Assembly: GCA_008828725.1 (NCBI GenBank)
Contig: MEHQ01001643.1
Coordinates: forward strand, 224,052-288,051
DNA from: Saccharina japonica
Lineage: Eukaryota; Sar; Phaeophyceae; Laminariales; Laminariaceae
Length of the DNA: 64,000 nt
Direction: 5' to 3'
Part shown: positions 20,971 through 33,653 of the stretch, in pieces
Position numbering within the stretch: position 1 is the stretch's first letter
Layout of the letters: each line of letters opens with the position of its first letter
Program-made: the position numbers and the translations under genes
The notes under the pieces: generated by a model
The model's database searches: none
What the model was told of the DNA's origin: nothing
What the model saw: the letters and a program-made list of their open reading frames with translations, nothing else

Positions 20971-22119
20971 CCTTAATAGATCATTCTCAAACCGTTTCAT
21001 ACAAAAAGTGCCCCGTATACCTCTATCGTAGGACGCGTTCGGAGTTGCAGTGCAAGGAAGCGTCGTACCTCACGGGCGCAAGCAACATTATAGTAACAAA
21101 ACCCTACCCGTACTGATGGGCGATCGCGTTGCTGATAACACCAAAGTTAAAGTTGGCATTGGTTTGGTCGATTTCCCTTAAAGGGGGTCCAGAAGGGAGT
21201 AAGGCAGTGGGTGGGCGGGTGGATGGGTGGCGGGAAACACGGTAATATACACTTTTTAGAGGTGCCATGCATTAATATTACACTACTTCGTAGATTTAAG
21301 AGAAAACTATTGTATTATACGTACGTATATACGAAAACGCGAAAGTAAACACTCTGGTCGCCCGGCTAACCGTTTGTGTTGGCGACATTTTCTCCCTCTG
21401 TGGGGGGATCGAAGCCTTTGCGATTTTTGTCACTACGGCGATACCATCGAAGTTTTTCCTTCGAGGGAAAATTATTATTTTTAGGCGCGTGCCGTGGTGA
21501 CATGGCAACACAATTCACATGGACAGTCGCGGCTGGCTGCGATTATCATTCCAAGCCCCCAATCAACAAATCTTATCAGGACAGAGGAAAACAACCCCTA
21601 CCAGTACTTCAGAGAACATGTACCTCCTCCCACCGGAGAAACGAGTGGAAAGAAACACTCCGAAAAAGCACAAACACGTGTGGCGAACAAAGCAGAAGCT
21701 GCGCAGCTCTGTTAGTACACGGGTGTATCAGGTACGCCACGACGGTCGATCAAGACATGAAAAAACTTACACGTTCATTTGTGCAACAACCGCACTTTCG
21801 TTCGTGCGGTGCGTTGGCCGCACCACGCGTTTACCGGAGACGCACCGGATTTGCCGGCGGGGGGGGGGGGGAAGGAACTACGTAGATTGTTCCGGATTCG
21901 AAGAATCGACGGTAATTGCACAAAAATGCGCCACGCCATGGGTGATTCACTAATATCAGAAACCGCTCTACGCCTGCACTTGCTTTTGAGCAAAAGCTTT
22001 GCTACAGCAAATAATATACATCGAAGGCGAAGCATTTATTACTACTGTAGTATCCTGTTGGACAATGCGCCTTTGATTCCTACCATATAATACACGGCTC
22101 TTCGCGGGTCAGGCCATTT

Positions 22120-22240
22120 CTTAAATCTCACGGGTCGGGTCGGGTCAGTAGGTTTTCAAACTTTCACGGGTCGCGTCGGGTCTCTCACCCATACCCGGCC
22201 CGACCTGACCCGCGACATTCGACCCATCCCGTGCCATAAT
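22120..22240. repeat. GACCC pentamer element, copy 2
   Basis: GGGTCGGGTCGGGTCAG on the left and CGGCCCGACCTGACCCGCGAC on the right form an inverted layout, with CCGTGCC at the end. It resembles the copy at 16910-17035. Confidence 0.6.
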
Positions 22241-23197
22241 AGACGCAATAATAGACGAGCAACAACTTGAGAGCGAAAGGGGGCGCTCACTCAGCCCTAA
22301 GCCTCAGTCAAGGCACATTTTTTTTCGAGGCCCAAAGAGCTCGCGATGAATGAGAGCATTCAGAAATAATATGGCGTTTTTAGAAGCGCGAGAGTGCCAT
22401 TTACAAAGGAAATAGTCCATCGAGTCTGCCTACGTTTGCTTCCTCGCGCACATACCGCACTACACAGCATGGAGTGTGCCCGGGGTATGGAGTAGAGACG
22501 ACCATGTAGCGAGCAACCGTGGCAAAGTAATGGGACGGGCAATCATCAGCCTATTGTCGACTCCCAAAATCAGCCAAAATAGCCAAATTTTCATACTATC
22601 AAAATCGAAAATCGCTCAACATCAGACACTACAATCGTCCACCGTGAAACTCCATAAAGTGCCATAAAGGGTATAGCCTTGGGGGATAGCAACACGGCGG
22701 CTTTTATCTATCCGCCGAAAGCTCGGTATCAGTGTGCGTTGGCCAACCACGAAAAAAAAAAAAAACGATTCGTCGATACAGACAAACAAAAAAAAGAAGT
22801 GAAATTTGGGTGGAGTGGTCCAGATAGGCCGTACCGGGTAATTTACATGACCACTTTTTTTCAGAGAAAAGCACAGGAAAACGGAGGGGAGTGGGGGGGG
22901 CGGGCCGCTAAGCGTGCACGCACGCACGCACGAGACGGCGATTCAAGCGCACCGCAACTCGGGGCTGTTGACCTGCAGTACGACTAGTCCACCACAACAC
23001 AAAACGGAACAAGAATCCTCTGCGGACAACCAACACTCAAAACAAAACAAAAAACATACACACACACAAAAACGCCACCCATCCACCCCGCACCACTATT
23101 AATACCACGTGCGATGGCGTAGTATAGCTACCGTCGACTACTACCTACCGCTGCTGTCAAAAACTGCTGCTGCGCTGTGAGAGGGAGCGTCGTCCTC

Positions 23198-26100
23198 CTA
23201 CTTGAGTATGTTGTACAAACTCCGCTGGCCGGCGCGGTACGCCACGAGCGTTATCGCGACGGCGACCACCGCGAACAACATCGCAAAGCTGCTGACGTGC
23301 ACCGTCGGCGCGCTGGTCCCGGATTCGGCCCCACCCACCTCCCCCCCGCCCCCCTCGACTCTTGACCCAACCTCGGCCAGCAAAACCTGCTGTGCAACAA
23401 CCTTTTCCTCCTGGGCAACCCCCACGCTCATGCCCTCGATCTCGACGCCCTGGAAGCTCGCGAGGGGGTCGCCGCTGCTGTCTCTCCAGGGGATCCACCC
23501 GCCAAAGTTAAGCGGGTCTGCAAGGGGCCCGTCGTTCATCCACCTCAGCGAGGGAATCACAGCCTCGTCCTCGGCCACCTGGAGGATGCCCTCCAGCTTT
23601 CGCCGGATGTCACGGAAGGCAGGGATTTGGTACAGGTTGCCGCAGGCTGCCGGGGGGCCGAGCGTCTTGTCCGTACCGCAGCCGTCCTCGTTCGCCTCCG
23701 ACGGGTTCGCCTCTAGGTCGAACAAAAACATTTTCGGCTCGGTCATGTGGAGCTGGGCGTGCACCTCCGACGTTGCCTTGGCCAGGACAGACTGCAGGTT
23801 AGGAGAGGAGGGGGCGCAGGAGGTGGGGCGGAGAGGAGAGTGCATGGTTAGGCTAGTGCCCGGAGACGAAAACGGGCTCTCTCGTACAACCACGGGAGGG
23901 CGGGAGGAGGGGGAGGCGAGAGCGATTCCTCGAAAATACTACTAGTAACACTACGGGGGAAGAACGTGTAGAGAAATCGGAACCAAATGTGGCAAGTAAA
24001 CATAGGGGGGTACATGCTTCTTTGCGTCCATGGTGGGTTCTGATTGCCATAACAAATGCCCACCCGTAATCAAAGCGAGGCTGCTCGAGTTTACCGTTGT
24101 CGCGCGGTTGGAATTACCACACGGGCTCCACTGATTACCGCTGGGCCTACCTACCTACCCTGACGCGTCCGAACTCAACTTGCAGCGCGGGGTGGGTTCC
24201 AACTAACCACCCAAGCAAAATCCCAAAACGGGCTGCAGCATCTAGAGCCGTGCGCGCATCAACCCAAAACAAAAATCGAAACATAAGGTGGGGGGGGGGA
24301 GGGGGGCAGGATAGCCCGGAAAAAAAAAACGAAAAAAAAAAGAAGGCAAAGTTCACCTCAGAAACCACCAGCCCCTCGTTGATCAGTTTTTTCTCCACGT
24401 GGCTGTAGATGGCGGTTTCCAGGGGTTCCGGATTTCTGATGAGCTTGTACTTGCCCCAGCGCACCGCTCCGCTCTTGGCGAAGTTGGCGCTGTTGAGGTT
24501 GATCACCACGGACTCCCTCGCCGGGGCCTTCGTCTGCACCAAAGCCTCCCACAGATCGACGCCGTCTAGAGCCTCCCCCTCGCTATCCGCGAGACCGGCC
24601 AGGCGCAACATCGTGGTGTGGATGTCCGTGACGTGGGTGAGGTGGCCGTACCGGTAGGGCTCCACGCCGTTCCGCGCGAGCGCGGAGGAAACGAACCCTC
24701 CCGAGAGGAAGGCCGGGACGTGGACGCCGCCCTCCCAGTACTCCCCCTTGCCCCCCCGGTAGGGGCGGTTGACGGAGCCGTGCGCCGGCAGACCGCCATT
24801 GTCGGAGAAGAAGATGACCACGGTGTTGTCCCACTCGTTCAAGTCTTCAAGTAGGGTCCGTAGTCCTCCCAGGCCGTTGTCAACCTGGGGGGGGGGGGAA
24901 AGAAGCCGGCGACGAAAATCGACACATATCGGGGGTGGGGGGGTGCGTAAGGTCAGCGAAGAACGGCGGCAGTGGATGGGAGGGGGGGGGGGCACGAAAC
25001 AGCGCGGCGAGGCAAAGGCGCACCCAGAAAAAAATGTCGTGGTTGTCAGAAACTACCGACGTCGCTGCCAACGGGCAGCAACTCCCCCTCGGTGCGCTCC
25101 GTCTCGAAAGGGATGCGTGGTCAATGATAAAATGACTCAAGGCAAGCAACAGATGAGTACGCCTCGGAGAGGCGAGGGGTGTCGCATCGTGTTTGTAAAA
25201 GGCCTCGGCTACGTATGTGGGGTGTTCGCTTCGTTTGTTCACCTGAGCGACCATGCCGCAAGCGATCTTGCGGTTGTCGTAGTCAGTGTCGTCGTTAGCC
25301 CCAGCGGAGTTATTTTCCGTCGATATGGACTCGCACGACCTTCCGTTGATCCAGGTGTCGTCCGTTTCGATCGGGTCGTGGATGGCCTGCACGTCCAGGC
25401 AACGAAAGAGACACACATGCAGGCAGGCAGGCAGGCAGGCAGGCAGGCGCGAGAGAGACAAGAGATGCATATCAAAATTCCGTTATATTCGATGCGAACA
25501 CCCTCCGAATACTCTTGTTGAGGGTTAAAAAAACAAATCAATGTGGAATAGACCATCGTATGTATCGCAAGTATTTGGTCCACCATCCCCTGGCATCCCC
25601 GTGTTTTTTATGCTGGCACTGGACGAAAGCTTTCGATGTATGTATCAAATACCGAAATCGTATATACCCATTAGTTTTTTTGTTTATAGGTATCGTTTTG
25701 ATTTCGAATACGGTATCGTTTCGATTTCGAATACGATATCGATATCCAACACCACTATTAGTATGACCCAGCGGAATCCGACGCAAGTCGACGAGGGAAA
25801 AAAGTGCTGAAATCTTCTCGCGATAAAAAAGCAAGGCAAGAACCGTAGTGGGGGGGGAGGGAGAAGAGCCTACTTTGTGACCCCGGATCTGAGTTACGAC
25901 TACAAAGGAGAGAGAAAGGAAGGGCGAAGATAATAACTGGGATGGACCAAAAAAAAAATGTGGTGTCGGTGGCACGGTTTTGATGGCGTGGACGGTCAAA
26001 CTATCGATTGCACGCCGGGCGATGCTCGACCGACAGCGGACTGGCGGATCAGAACGACTTTTACCGAGAAAACAACTTTACACGTAAACGTTACTATTAA

Positions 26101-29100
26101 TACTAATTGTACGTGTCATGTATTAAAAAAACACCACGAAACTTTTGGGTAATCGTAACAACGGCCAGTCGCAGCCAGCCAGTCAACGACCAGTCGCAGC
26201 CAGCCAATCAACGGTGAAGCGTCTTCGCGCTAACAGAGGTGAGTTTACCAGTTATTCGAAACTATGGTTTGGGGGTTACTGTGTACTATACGAACGTAAC
26301 TAAGCCTAACCCTTAAGTCTAACCCTAAGTCTAAGCCAATCAGACCCAATCAACCATAGCTTGGCGTTAGTCCCTTTGTCTCAGACCCAATCAACCATAG
26401 TGACCATCGTGTCGAACAAGCGGTCAACTCAACTGCGCCAAAAAGTGCCATGCAGTTTTGGTTATCAACAGTCTATGGGTGGCATACTACTTCTGCTGTA
26501 CCGGAAGTCTAGACTGCTGCTGTCATTTGTAACCCCCCTCGTCTCTTGCAAGGAGGCAACTGGCAATGCCCATCTTGACGGCTGCTTTTGTACGTTAAAC
26601 GTACTATTTGTCGAAACCAATCCTTCTGGCGACCCTTGCATCGATACAACAAAAAAGAGAGTACATGATACATGCTACATGCACCTGCAGTTGCACTTGC
26701 AGGGAGAGGATTGAGCAACTTCAGGCATCTTCCCTACTGATAGTGGTTGGGACATCGATATCAGAATCGAGTTCGACACGTTATCGATAAAAAACTAATC
26801 TATATGATTTCGATATTTTGATACATCGGAGCTTTCGTTCAGTGTTACCGTAAAACATTACAAAAAACACGGGGATGCCACGGGAAGGAGGGTAAAATAC
26901 GATTATCGACATATCGAAAGTTCAACATATCGTTCGAAATATCGATATATCGAAAGTTCGACATAGTCAAAAGGTCGGTACGGCATCCAACACAAATTTG
27001 ACCATCTCATGGTGTTATGGCGATATACCGAAACTTGCGATACAATAGTTTAACACTAATCTGTCCATCTCATGGTGCCATCTTGTCGTTCGTGGTCTGT
27101 CCAAGTCGGTCAATACCTTACCGTAGCAGTATCAACGTACCTGGTACTGCACGTGGTCGAAGGAGGCGACAGGCTACGGAACTGCTATACCGCCATGTAG
27201 GAACATAGCTGTGTGAGGTCAGTGGCATCCTGAGTCCTGAAGCAATCGGGTCGTACGCATACTTCGTACGTAACGGTAGTATGGTCTTAATGCTTGCCAC
27301 GTATACAGCAGTCCACGTACGCATATATACATATATGGAATTCGTACGTAACGTTATTTTTTTTGTCCGATTTTGAGATTGTGCTCGAAACTCGGATTTG
27401 GGTTTCTCTCTTTGTTTCAGCTGCAGGAACAAATCGGACCGGCCTCGATTTTCAAGCTTCTTTTTTGGGGTGTAATGCTCTAGCCTGACGTACAAACCAG
27501 TATCGAAGATCTGCTGCTGTGGTTCAGTGTCATTCTAGTATCTTATAATAGAAATTGAATTTAAGCTATGAACATTAGTCTATAGTAGGCACATTGTCGC
27601 AACTCAATCTTTGTTTAGTGCCGAGTTACTATAATACGTATGTTAGACATACACCAAATGTTACTATAAATGGAACCCGCCGACTACGTATCAATACTGA
27701 TAATTTACACAAAAATATCGGAGGACATGAGTCAGGAGAGGAGAGGAGAGGAGAGGAGAGGAGATCGTATTGGGTTGAGGGTTTTTCGCAGGCAACTGTC
27801 AGAGCTGCTGCTTCAGATCGGCACCCTTTCACACCTTTCTTACGAGAAAAAGAGAGAGAGCAAAACAAACAAAACAGAGCCCTTAAAACTCTTGGGAACT
27901 CGGGCTGTTGCAAAAGAAAAAAGAAAAAAAAGAGACCGGTGTGGCACGCCTTTGGTAAAAACCTGAGTAGTATGGGCAGCAGTATTTCCGTACATAATAG
28001 CTCGGTCGAAGTCACAGAGGACGGTTTTTCCATGTTACTACTGCTGTGTCAGATAAAATGCGGTCAGCACGACCCCTGTTCGTACTGCTGGTATAGAATT
28101 TTCATGAGCCGTTTTTTAAGGTGAACCCACACCAGCTGCGCGCGCTGTCCACATATGTAAAGGCAATAGACAGGTAAGGCCGAGAAAAAAAAAGAAAAGA
28201 GGTACCGCGAGGTGCATATACGATTCGATGGAGAAACATCGTAGTGCATATAGAAGTATCAGCAGACGAAGTGTTGTACCAGGTAACAGATATCAGCTTA
28301 CTAGGTATCAGACATCAGACGGGCACGTTTTGTTTAACTTCAGATCTTCACACGAAAATCACGTCAATCGTGAGTACCAAGTACCTTGAGTTAGCCTTCT
28401 ACCATTGACTATAATAACCATATTTACACGAAAGTGTCTTGTCGATGCAGAGGTAATTACGATTCATATATATCATACCCAAGGATAAACCATGCGCTAC
28501 GAGTAGGCGCAGACAAGCAGGAGGCAGCGAGAAGTGGGATCCTTGTCTGGTGGATACAGACTGTGGTTTTGAGTAAACACAAGTGCTGGAGTATATGTCG
28601 GGTATATCATACGCCACTACCTGGTACTACGAGTAGCTGTATTTTGATAGTATATGCCTGTTGGACTCCAGGCCACCAACGGTGCCCTTGTATCAAATAT
28701 CCATATCTGGTTATCTCTATAGCTATGATATGTACTACGGGAAAGTAGTACAACATAGGTCCCTCTATAGTGCAGGCATGCGCCCGCCAAAAATACGGGC
28801 ACAATATAGTTGCAACAGGCACTACTCCGCGCACTACCACTCTGGTGAATCCCATCTGTGCCTACGAGTAGTGCCAAGCGATTTCACAGGCACTTCGTAC
28901 GTATAGCGGGCGGCCGGCACTTCTCGAACGGCACTATAGAGGGACCACTATTAATAGTGCACATACTTCCTATATAACACCAGCTATGTACATTGACACG
29001 TTTTGCATATACGACGCCTTTTGCGGCCAAAAGAGACAGGAAAAAACGCCTCAGGCATACTCAATGATGCTTACGGGTTCAAATGGAACAATCCCGGAGT

Positions 29101-32100
29101 TGCCCAGGGGATACGCGGATAACAACCCCGGGTTTTGGTACATTTTCGTCCCTATGTTTTCATGTCCGTTACACGGTGTAACAACAGTAGCAATATGGGT
29201 ACGAGTTCCACGTGAATACAGCAGCGGAACTGCTCTCTGGCAGCTACATTCTGCCGAAAAACCGGTAGCCGCCTCCCACGCCTCCAAGCTGCAGGGCAGT
29301 TCGCGCGGTATATGTTCACCCCTGCGCGCGTACGTTGCCTTCTTCAAGCGTAGAAGTTCAAAAGTGTTATCTCCCTTCGCGATTATAGCAGCATCTCCTG
29401 CAAAATTACCTAGAGAGTTGAAATATTTCCGAGCGGAGACGGCTCTGTTTACGTCAGCGATAAGGTTGTCTATAGTCTATACATGGTCCACAGTCGGGCG
29501 AGTCGTGTGGTCTTGACGGGATTGGATCGAATGGAAAAGCCCGAGGTCTAACATGTTGAGGTCGGGGCTGTTGGGTGGCTGGTTTACGAACGTGATGTCC
29601 CATCCATCAGACGTACGCGCCTCAACAATGTCCGGGTCGTTGTTGATGTTGGGCGATGGAGCATGTCTTGTTGGCAGGCTATCTCCACTGAAACAGCATC
29701 ACTTAATAAGGGCCTAAAATAAGAACCGTGCCTGCGCAAAAGCACAAATATCGCGGCTGGTGACTGATGCCGCAGCTTGCAAAATTAAACATCGATTAAT
29801 TTGGCCGAACTCAAAGCGGCGTTGCCGTACTCGCGCACTCGTATTATATCATACCTGGATGATATATACAGCACGTCATGCTGTTTTTTATTGTGATTGA
29901 ATTCAGCATTCCTGGGGTTTAATGAAGGCACACTATTAATACCTGTAAGGCTGTTTTTCACGCAAGATTTCGAGAGGTTAAAAAATGGCGCTGAATGACT
30001 GCGCTGTCTGTTACCTCATTTTTCAGCTTCCTTATCCGAGTGCGGTTATTATGCAAAGCACAGCAGTTTTATACGAGATTCATCATACGGTACTATACCA
30101 CGTATATACCGGGTGCAGCAGTAGTACTGCTGTACACCAGTACTCGTGCGTACTCGTGTATATATAAAAAGCAGCGGACGCGGTAGTATCATCGAGCCAC
30201 GGCCACTATCGCCCAGGAGGCCTGCGTCTGCGCGCGCACCTCGCGGACGCTGTTTCGTCCATCGCTGATCGTTGGCGAGCGGCGCCGGCGCTCACACAAG
30301 AAACGCGATATAATAGTATGCCGAGCGCGCTCGGTGAGCCGAGCGCATCATCTCGGGTCTGTCGTCCTCGGACACGGTCCAAGTGAAAGCAACAGATTGT
30401 GCTCCGAAGAAGTCACAGTAACAGCAGTACGAGTTCACAGAGAGTTCCTAGTAGTTTTTTTTTTTTTTTTTTTTTGGAGATGCCGGCAAGAGCTCACTGG
30501 CACCGCCTGATGGCTCATCAACCGCGTCGTTCCTATCCCGACGCTATTGTGAGAGTTTAGGTGTGAGGGCCGGGGCGGGTGCTGGCTTGCACACGACCGC
30601 TGCACAGTCAGACGAGTCGGTTCATGCTGCTGCTTGCTGTGGCGTGTAACTCGTATCACAGCTCAGACCTCAACCTCTGGTTGCTACACGTATATAGCCT
30701 TGAGCAAGCAGAGGCTCATCCTGCTCAAGGTTGCGTCGTCAAACAAGCGTTGCAAAGAAAATGTGGCAAAACATCGAGCAGATTGGTCGGCACCATAAAT
30801 ATTGTTTCGCTTTTCTTCAAAATCGCCCTTTTTCAACCTCTAAAAAAAGCGCACAAAAAACAAAAACCAGGGCTTGCCATGGGCCTACGCTGATGGGCCG
30901 GCCCATCAATGTTTTATATGATGGGCCGCAGCCCAGCCCGGCCCATCAAATTTTAATTTGGTGAGCCGCGGCCCGGTCCGGCCCATCACATGACAGCGAG
31001 GCCCATGAGGCACGGGCTTTGTATGGGCCGGCCCGACAATTTTCATGGGTCAGTCCGTGGATTTGACGGGCCGGCCCATGTGTTATCCCGCACTAAAAGG
31101 TGCATGAGTATAAGCTGACGTTATGTTTCTACTTTAAGTTGATTTTTCGTTGTTTTTTCCCGTCTGGATTCCGAGGGACAGCTGCTTTCGGCCCATGAGA
31201 CACACCTAACCAGTAACCACTACTCACACAATTATGCGCCACCAACGACTCGGTCGGATGGCTACCGTCCCGACTGTGGACCACCACCTCCTCGTGGTGC
31301 TGCAACACCCGCAGCAGCAGCAGCAACAGCAGTAGCACGTGCTGCTGCAACACCAGGTGCTGCAACACCCTCTATCGAGCAAATATAAAGCCAATGCAAG
31401 CAGTTATATTTGGGCGGCGGCTTCCCACGCTACAGCAGCAGCAGCAGCCCTCATCCCCGGTTCGACGTCGCTGCGACCTCCGGTCTGAAGATGTCCCCTG
31501 TCTGGGCCTACTTCACGAAGTTGCATCGGCAGTTCCATCCGCGGGACAAACCAGGGCAAGAACGTCATGCTGCCTGGGTCGCGGAGGCCGCAAGGTTTGT
31601 CGTTTGCATACCCACAACGGTACCAAGGCTTTGATCCGACATTTGCACAAGTCATCATATTATATAATACACCGGAGGCGACTTACCAAAGATGCATCGT
31701 ACGAACGTACCGTAGCTGTTTTTGGCGGATAACGACCGAGGCATACTCCAAAAAGTCGTAGTTGTAGTAGTACACCACATATCATGGACCGCGACCCGGG
31801 CCGGCCCGTCAAAACACGTGTGCCGTCTCATGAGCATGGTGGACGTCGTACGAAGTATAATATAGTAACAATAGTGGAACCACATATCATGGGCGGCGGT
31901 CCGGGCCGGCCCGTCAAAACACATGGGGCGTCTCATGGCCCGGGTGGAGCGGCCCATATAGAGGCAGTATGTCATGGGGCGCTGTCCGGCCCGGCCCGGC
32001 CCGGCCCGGTCCATCAAATTATCAGAAGATGGGCCGCGGTCCGGCCCGGCCCATCAATTTTTCAGAGGATGGGCCGCGACCCGATCCAGCCCATCACATT

Positions 32101-33653
32101 ATCAAATGTTCACGATCCGGCCCGGCCCATAAATATTTTTTAAAGTATCGGCCCGGCCCGGCCCGGCCCGGACAAACGGCCCATGACAAGCCCTGTAAAA
32201 ACGGTCTCAGTCGTGACATCAAGAATTTCGTCGAAACTCATATTTGCGAGTTGTGTGCTGTGTGTGATACTTCGGTTTGTGGAGCGATGTGTGCTGTGTG
32301 TGATACTTCGGTTTGTGGAGCGATGTACGTATAGAATCTTACTTACTTGGTATAATACCATACCTGGTTGCGTATTTTGTAGGAGGCGTGTTTGGTTAGA
32401 GAATACCAGAATACCAGTACGTATTGGATACTCGTAGAGCGAGAATGATCGAGGTTGCACTCGCATTCCGGAGAGAAACACAGCGGTACTAGAGTGGAAG
32501 CTAAGCATGCGGCAGAGTACAGAAGCTGCTTTGGGAACGGATTGGCAGAAACTAAAACTACTGCTGAGAGGCCTGAGGCTGATCGATTTGGCACAAAAGG
32601 CTTGCAAAAGGTTTAAGTTTTTAAGTTTGCGAAAAAAGGGTCCAGCGTAATGGTAAAGAGGCAGTGGCCAGGAGCCAAGAATAGGTACACTCGGTCACTT
32701 GGAAGCCAAAAAGCAGGCTAGAATCCACCTGGTACACTCGCGTACGTACTCGTACGATATCATATACCGGTACTGCTGTACGTACTTTCACAGCCTAAAC
32801 TACAACAGCAGTAGAGTAAAACCATGATATGAATACAGACGTACTACTGTAAATACTGCTGTAAAGCTACTAATGTGGCTCGCTTCTCGCTCACCTGGTA
32901 GGAGAGATAAAGGAACCAAGGGTCATCCTTCGCAGACATCGTCTCAACAAACTCGGCAGCCTTCTTCGTGTACAGCTCCGTGCTGTGCAAGTGGTTGTCC
33001 AAATTGTCATCCGACAGATCGTTCCCATCAACAAGGTTCGGCCCGGCGAAGGTCCGCGGCATGCCAACAGCTCCGCGCGGCGAAAACTCCATGCTGACTG
33101 ACATGTGCTCGTAGTGCCCTCCGCCTCCCGTCAGAATCCCGTAATACTCGTCAAAGCCGCGCTGCTTAGGTAAGTACTGAGGCATGTGCATGCCGAGGTG
33201 CCATTTCCCCACAGCGGCCGTGGTGTAGCCCGCCGTCTGGAGCCTCTCTCCGACAAAGGTCTCCGTAAGAGGAACGCCCCTTGGCTCGGTCGAGTGCAGT
33301 ACTGAGTCCTGCATCCCAATGCGATAGCTGTAGCGTCCGGTCATCAGCTGGGCTCGGGATGGCGTGCAAGTGGCCGCCGAGTAAAAGGTGGACAGCTCCA
33401 CCCCCTCCGCAACCATGATGTCCATGTTGGGCGTGGAGAAGGAGTCATCGTGGAAGCCAACGTCTTTCCATCCTAAATCGTCCACCACGACGACAAGGAC
33501 ATTAGGTCGGGCGCTCTCGCTGTCGCTACTGCTGTCTTTAGACCGTGCTCCAGGAGACGCGGGCGAGCCATCTGCTTGTGTCACATGCACGAACCCCAAG
33601 CTCGCAACGCCCAGCAACAAAGCAGACACGACTCTCCATGACCTTGGCATCAT
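23198..33653 (-). CDS. membrane-anchored formylglycine sulfatase, arylsulfatase B type
   Basis: It hydrolyses sulfate esters, probably of sulfated polysaccharides, on the lumenal or outer side of a membrane. Exons are 33653-32895, 25386-25243, 24884-24357 and 23791-23198, all in phase 0 with GT-AG ends, giving 674 residues. The start at 33653 (MMPRSWRVVSALLL) opens a signal peptide; the frame runs further upstream but without signal-like sequence. Key residues: metal-binding Asp58 and Asp59 (VVVDDLGW), the CTPSR signature with the formylglycine Cys96, GKWHLG (Lys150, His152), His256, FSDNGG (Asp329, Asn330) and Lys347. The junction SYQ-AIHDP between exons 1 and 2 matches the family's FLYL..Q..H.P motif, so both exons belong to one gene despite the 7.5-kb intron. 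A hydrophobic helix followed by a short basic tail ends the protein, indicating a C-terminal anchor. Activation would need a formylglycine-generating enzyme encoded elsewhere. The sulfated substrate cannot be read from the sequence. Confidence 0.95.
25090..25170 (+). repeat. G-family repeat fragment in sulfatase intron 2
   Basis: It reads TGCGCTCCGTCTCGAAAGGG and GGCAAGCAACAGATGAGTAC, matching the end of the G units at 6.6-7.3 kb. Confidence 0.7.
25772..25944 (+). repeat. E-family repeat, intact copy
   Basis: It runs from CCGACGCAAGTCGACGAGGG through CTTCTCGCGATAAAAAAGC, a G run and GACCCCGGATCTGAGTTACG to ACTGGGATG. About 170 bp, no coding potential. Confidence 0.75.
30885..31095. repeat. 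GGCCC-rich repeat block, copy 1
   Basis: Units of 35-45 bases alternate GATGGGCCG(C/G) with GCCCGGCCCATCAA and an AT-rich spacer. The units are locally palindromic around GGGCCGGCCC. Confidence 0.75.
31440..31690 (+). pseudogene. possible BED zinc-finger remnant of a hAT-type transposase
   Basis: One frame reads MSPVWAYFTKL and a neighbouring frame reads GTKALIRHLHKSS. In order and spacing they resemble the front (S-x-VW-x-(Y/H)F) and back (GT-x-x-L-x-x-HL) of a BED finger, as found at the N-terminus of hAT transposases. They lie in different frames and the zinc-binding Cys pair is not clear, so at best it is a frameshifted fossil. It sits between the two GGCCC blocks. The similarity could be chance. 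Confidence 0.3.
31785..32180. repeat. GGCCC-rich repeat block, copy 2
   Basis: The units resemble the block at 30885-31095, with GGGCCGGCCCGTCAAAACAC at the left part and (CGGCC)n runs at 31988 and 32152. Spacing between units is about 40-120 bases. Confidence 0.75.
32252..32323 (+). repeat. 36-bp perfect tandem duplication
   Basis: The unit starting TGTGCTGTGTGTGATACTTC occurs twice with period 36 and no visible difference. Confidence 0.85.

Larger units (their letters stand above)
17412..23197. other. 5.8-kb convergent intergenic region, no gene seen
   Basis: It separates the ends of the adenylate kinase (+) and sulfatase (-) genes. It holds a GCCTA pentamer run at 17421-17445, ATCTGT runs near 18250-18300, nested D and E repeats at 19.1-19.4 kb, three B-family hairpins at 20.3-21.0 kb, sequences around TTTTGGAGGA(A)AATAAAAGTGC at 18710, 20175 and 20607, and a GACCC element. 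The longest open frames (for example 21376-21885) lack recognisable domains or plausible splice context. Confidence 0.6.
25387..32894 (-). other. 7.5-kb first intron of the sulfatase gene
   Basis: The donor is CAG/GTGAGC at 32894 and the acceptor GTGCAG at 25387. Inside are a run of AGGC at 25418-25446 close to the acceptor, an E repeat, a GAGAG run at 27735-27765, two GGCCC-rich blocks, a possible BED-finger remnant, and a 36-bp tandem duplication at 32252-32323. No independent intact gene was recognised in it. Confidence 0.8.

Noticed and set aside
21376..21885. 169-codon open frame on the + strand in the intergenic region
   Set aside because: No recognisable domain, low-complexity end (Gly run from a G tract) and no splice partners. 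It could be real but cannot be supported.
23202..23945. 247-codon open frame on the + strand
   Set aside because: It is the antisense of the last sulfatase exon, whose frame is supported by splicing and family similarity.
26295..26345. CCTAACCC-like repeats resembling a telomere tract
   Set aside because: Only a few irregular units (CTAACCCTAAG) occur and they grade into AGACCCAATCAACC repeats. Not a true telomere array.
31310..31460. CAG/CTG repeats suggesting a polyglutamine gene
   Set aside because: Short interrupted CAG and GCAGTA runs occur throughout non-coding DNA of the window, and no gene model goes with this one.
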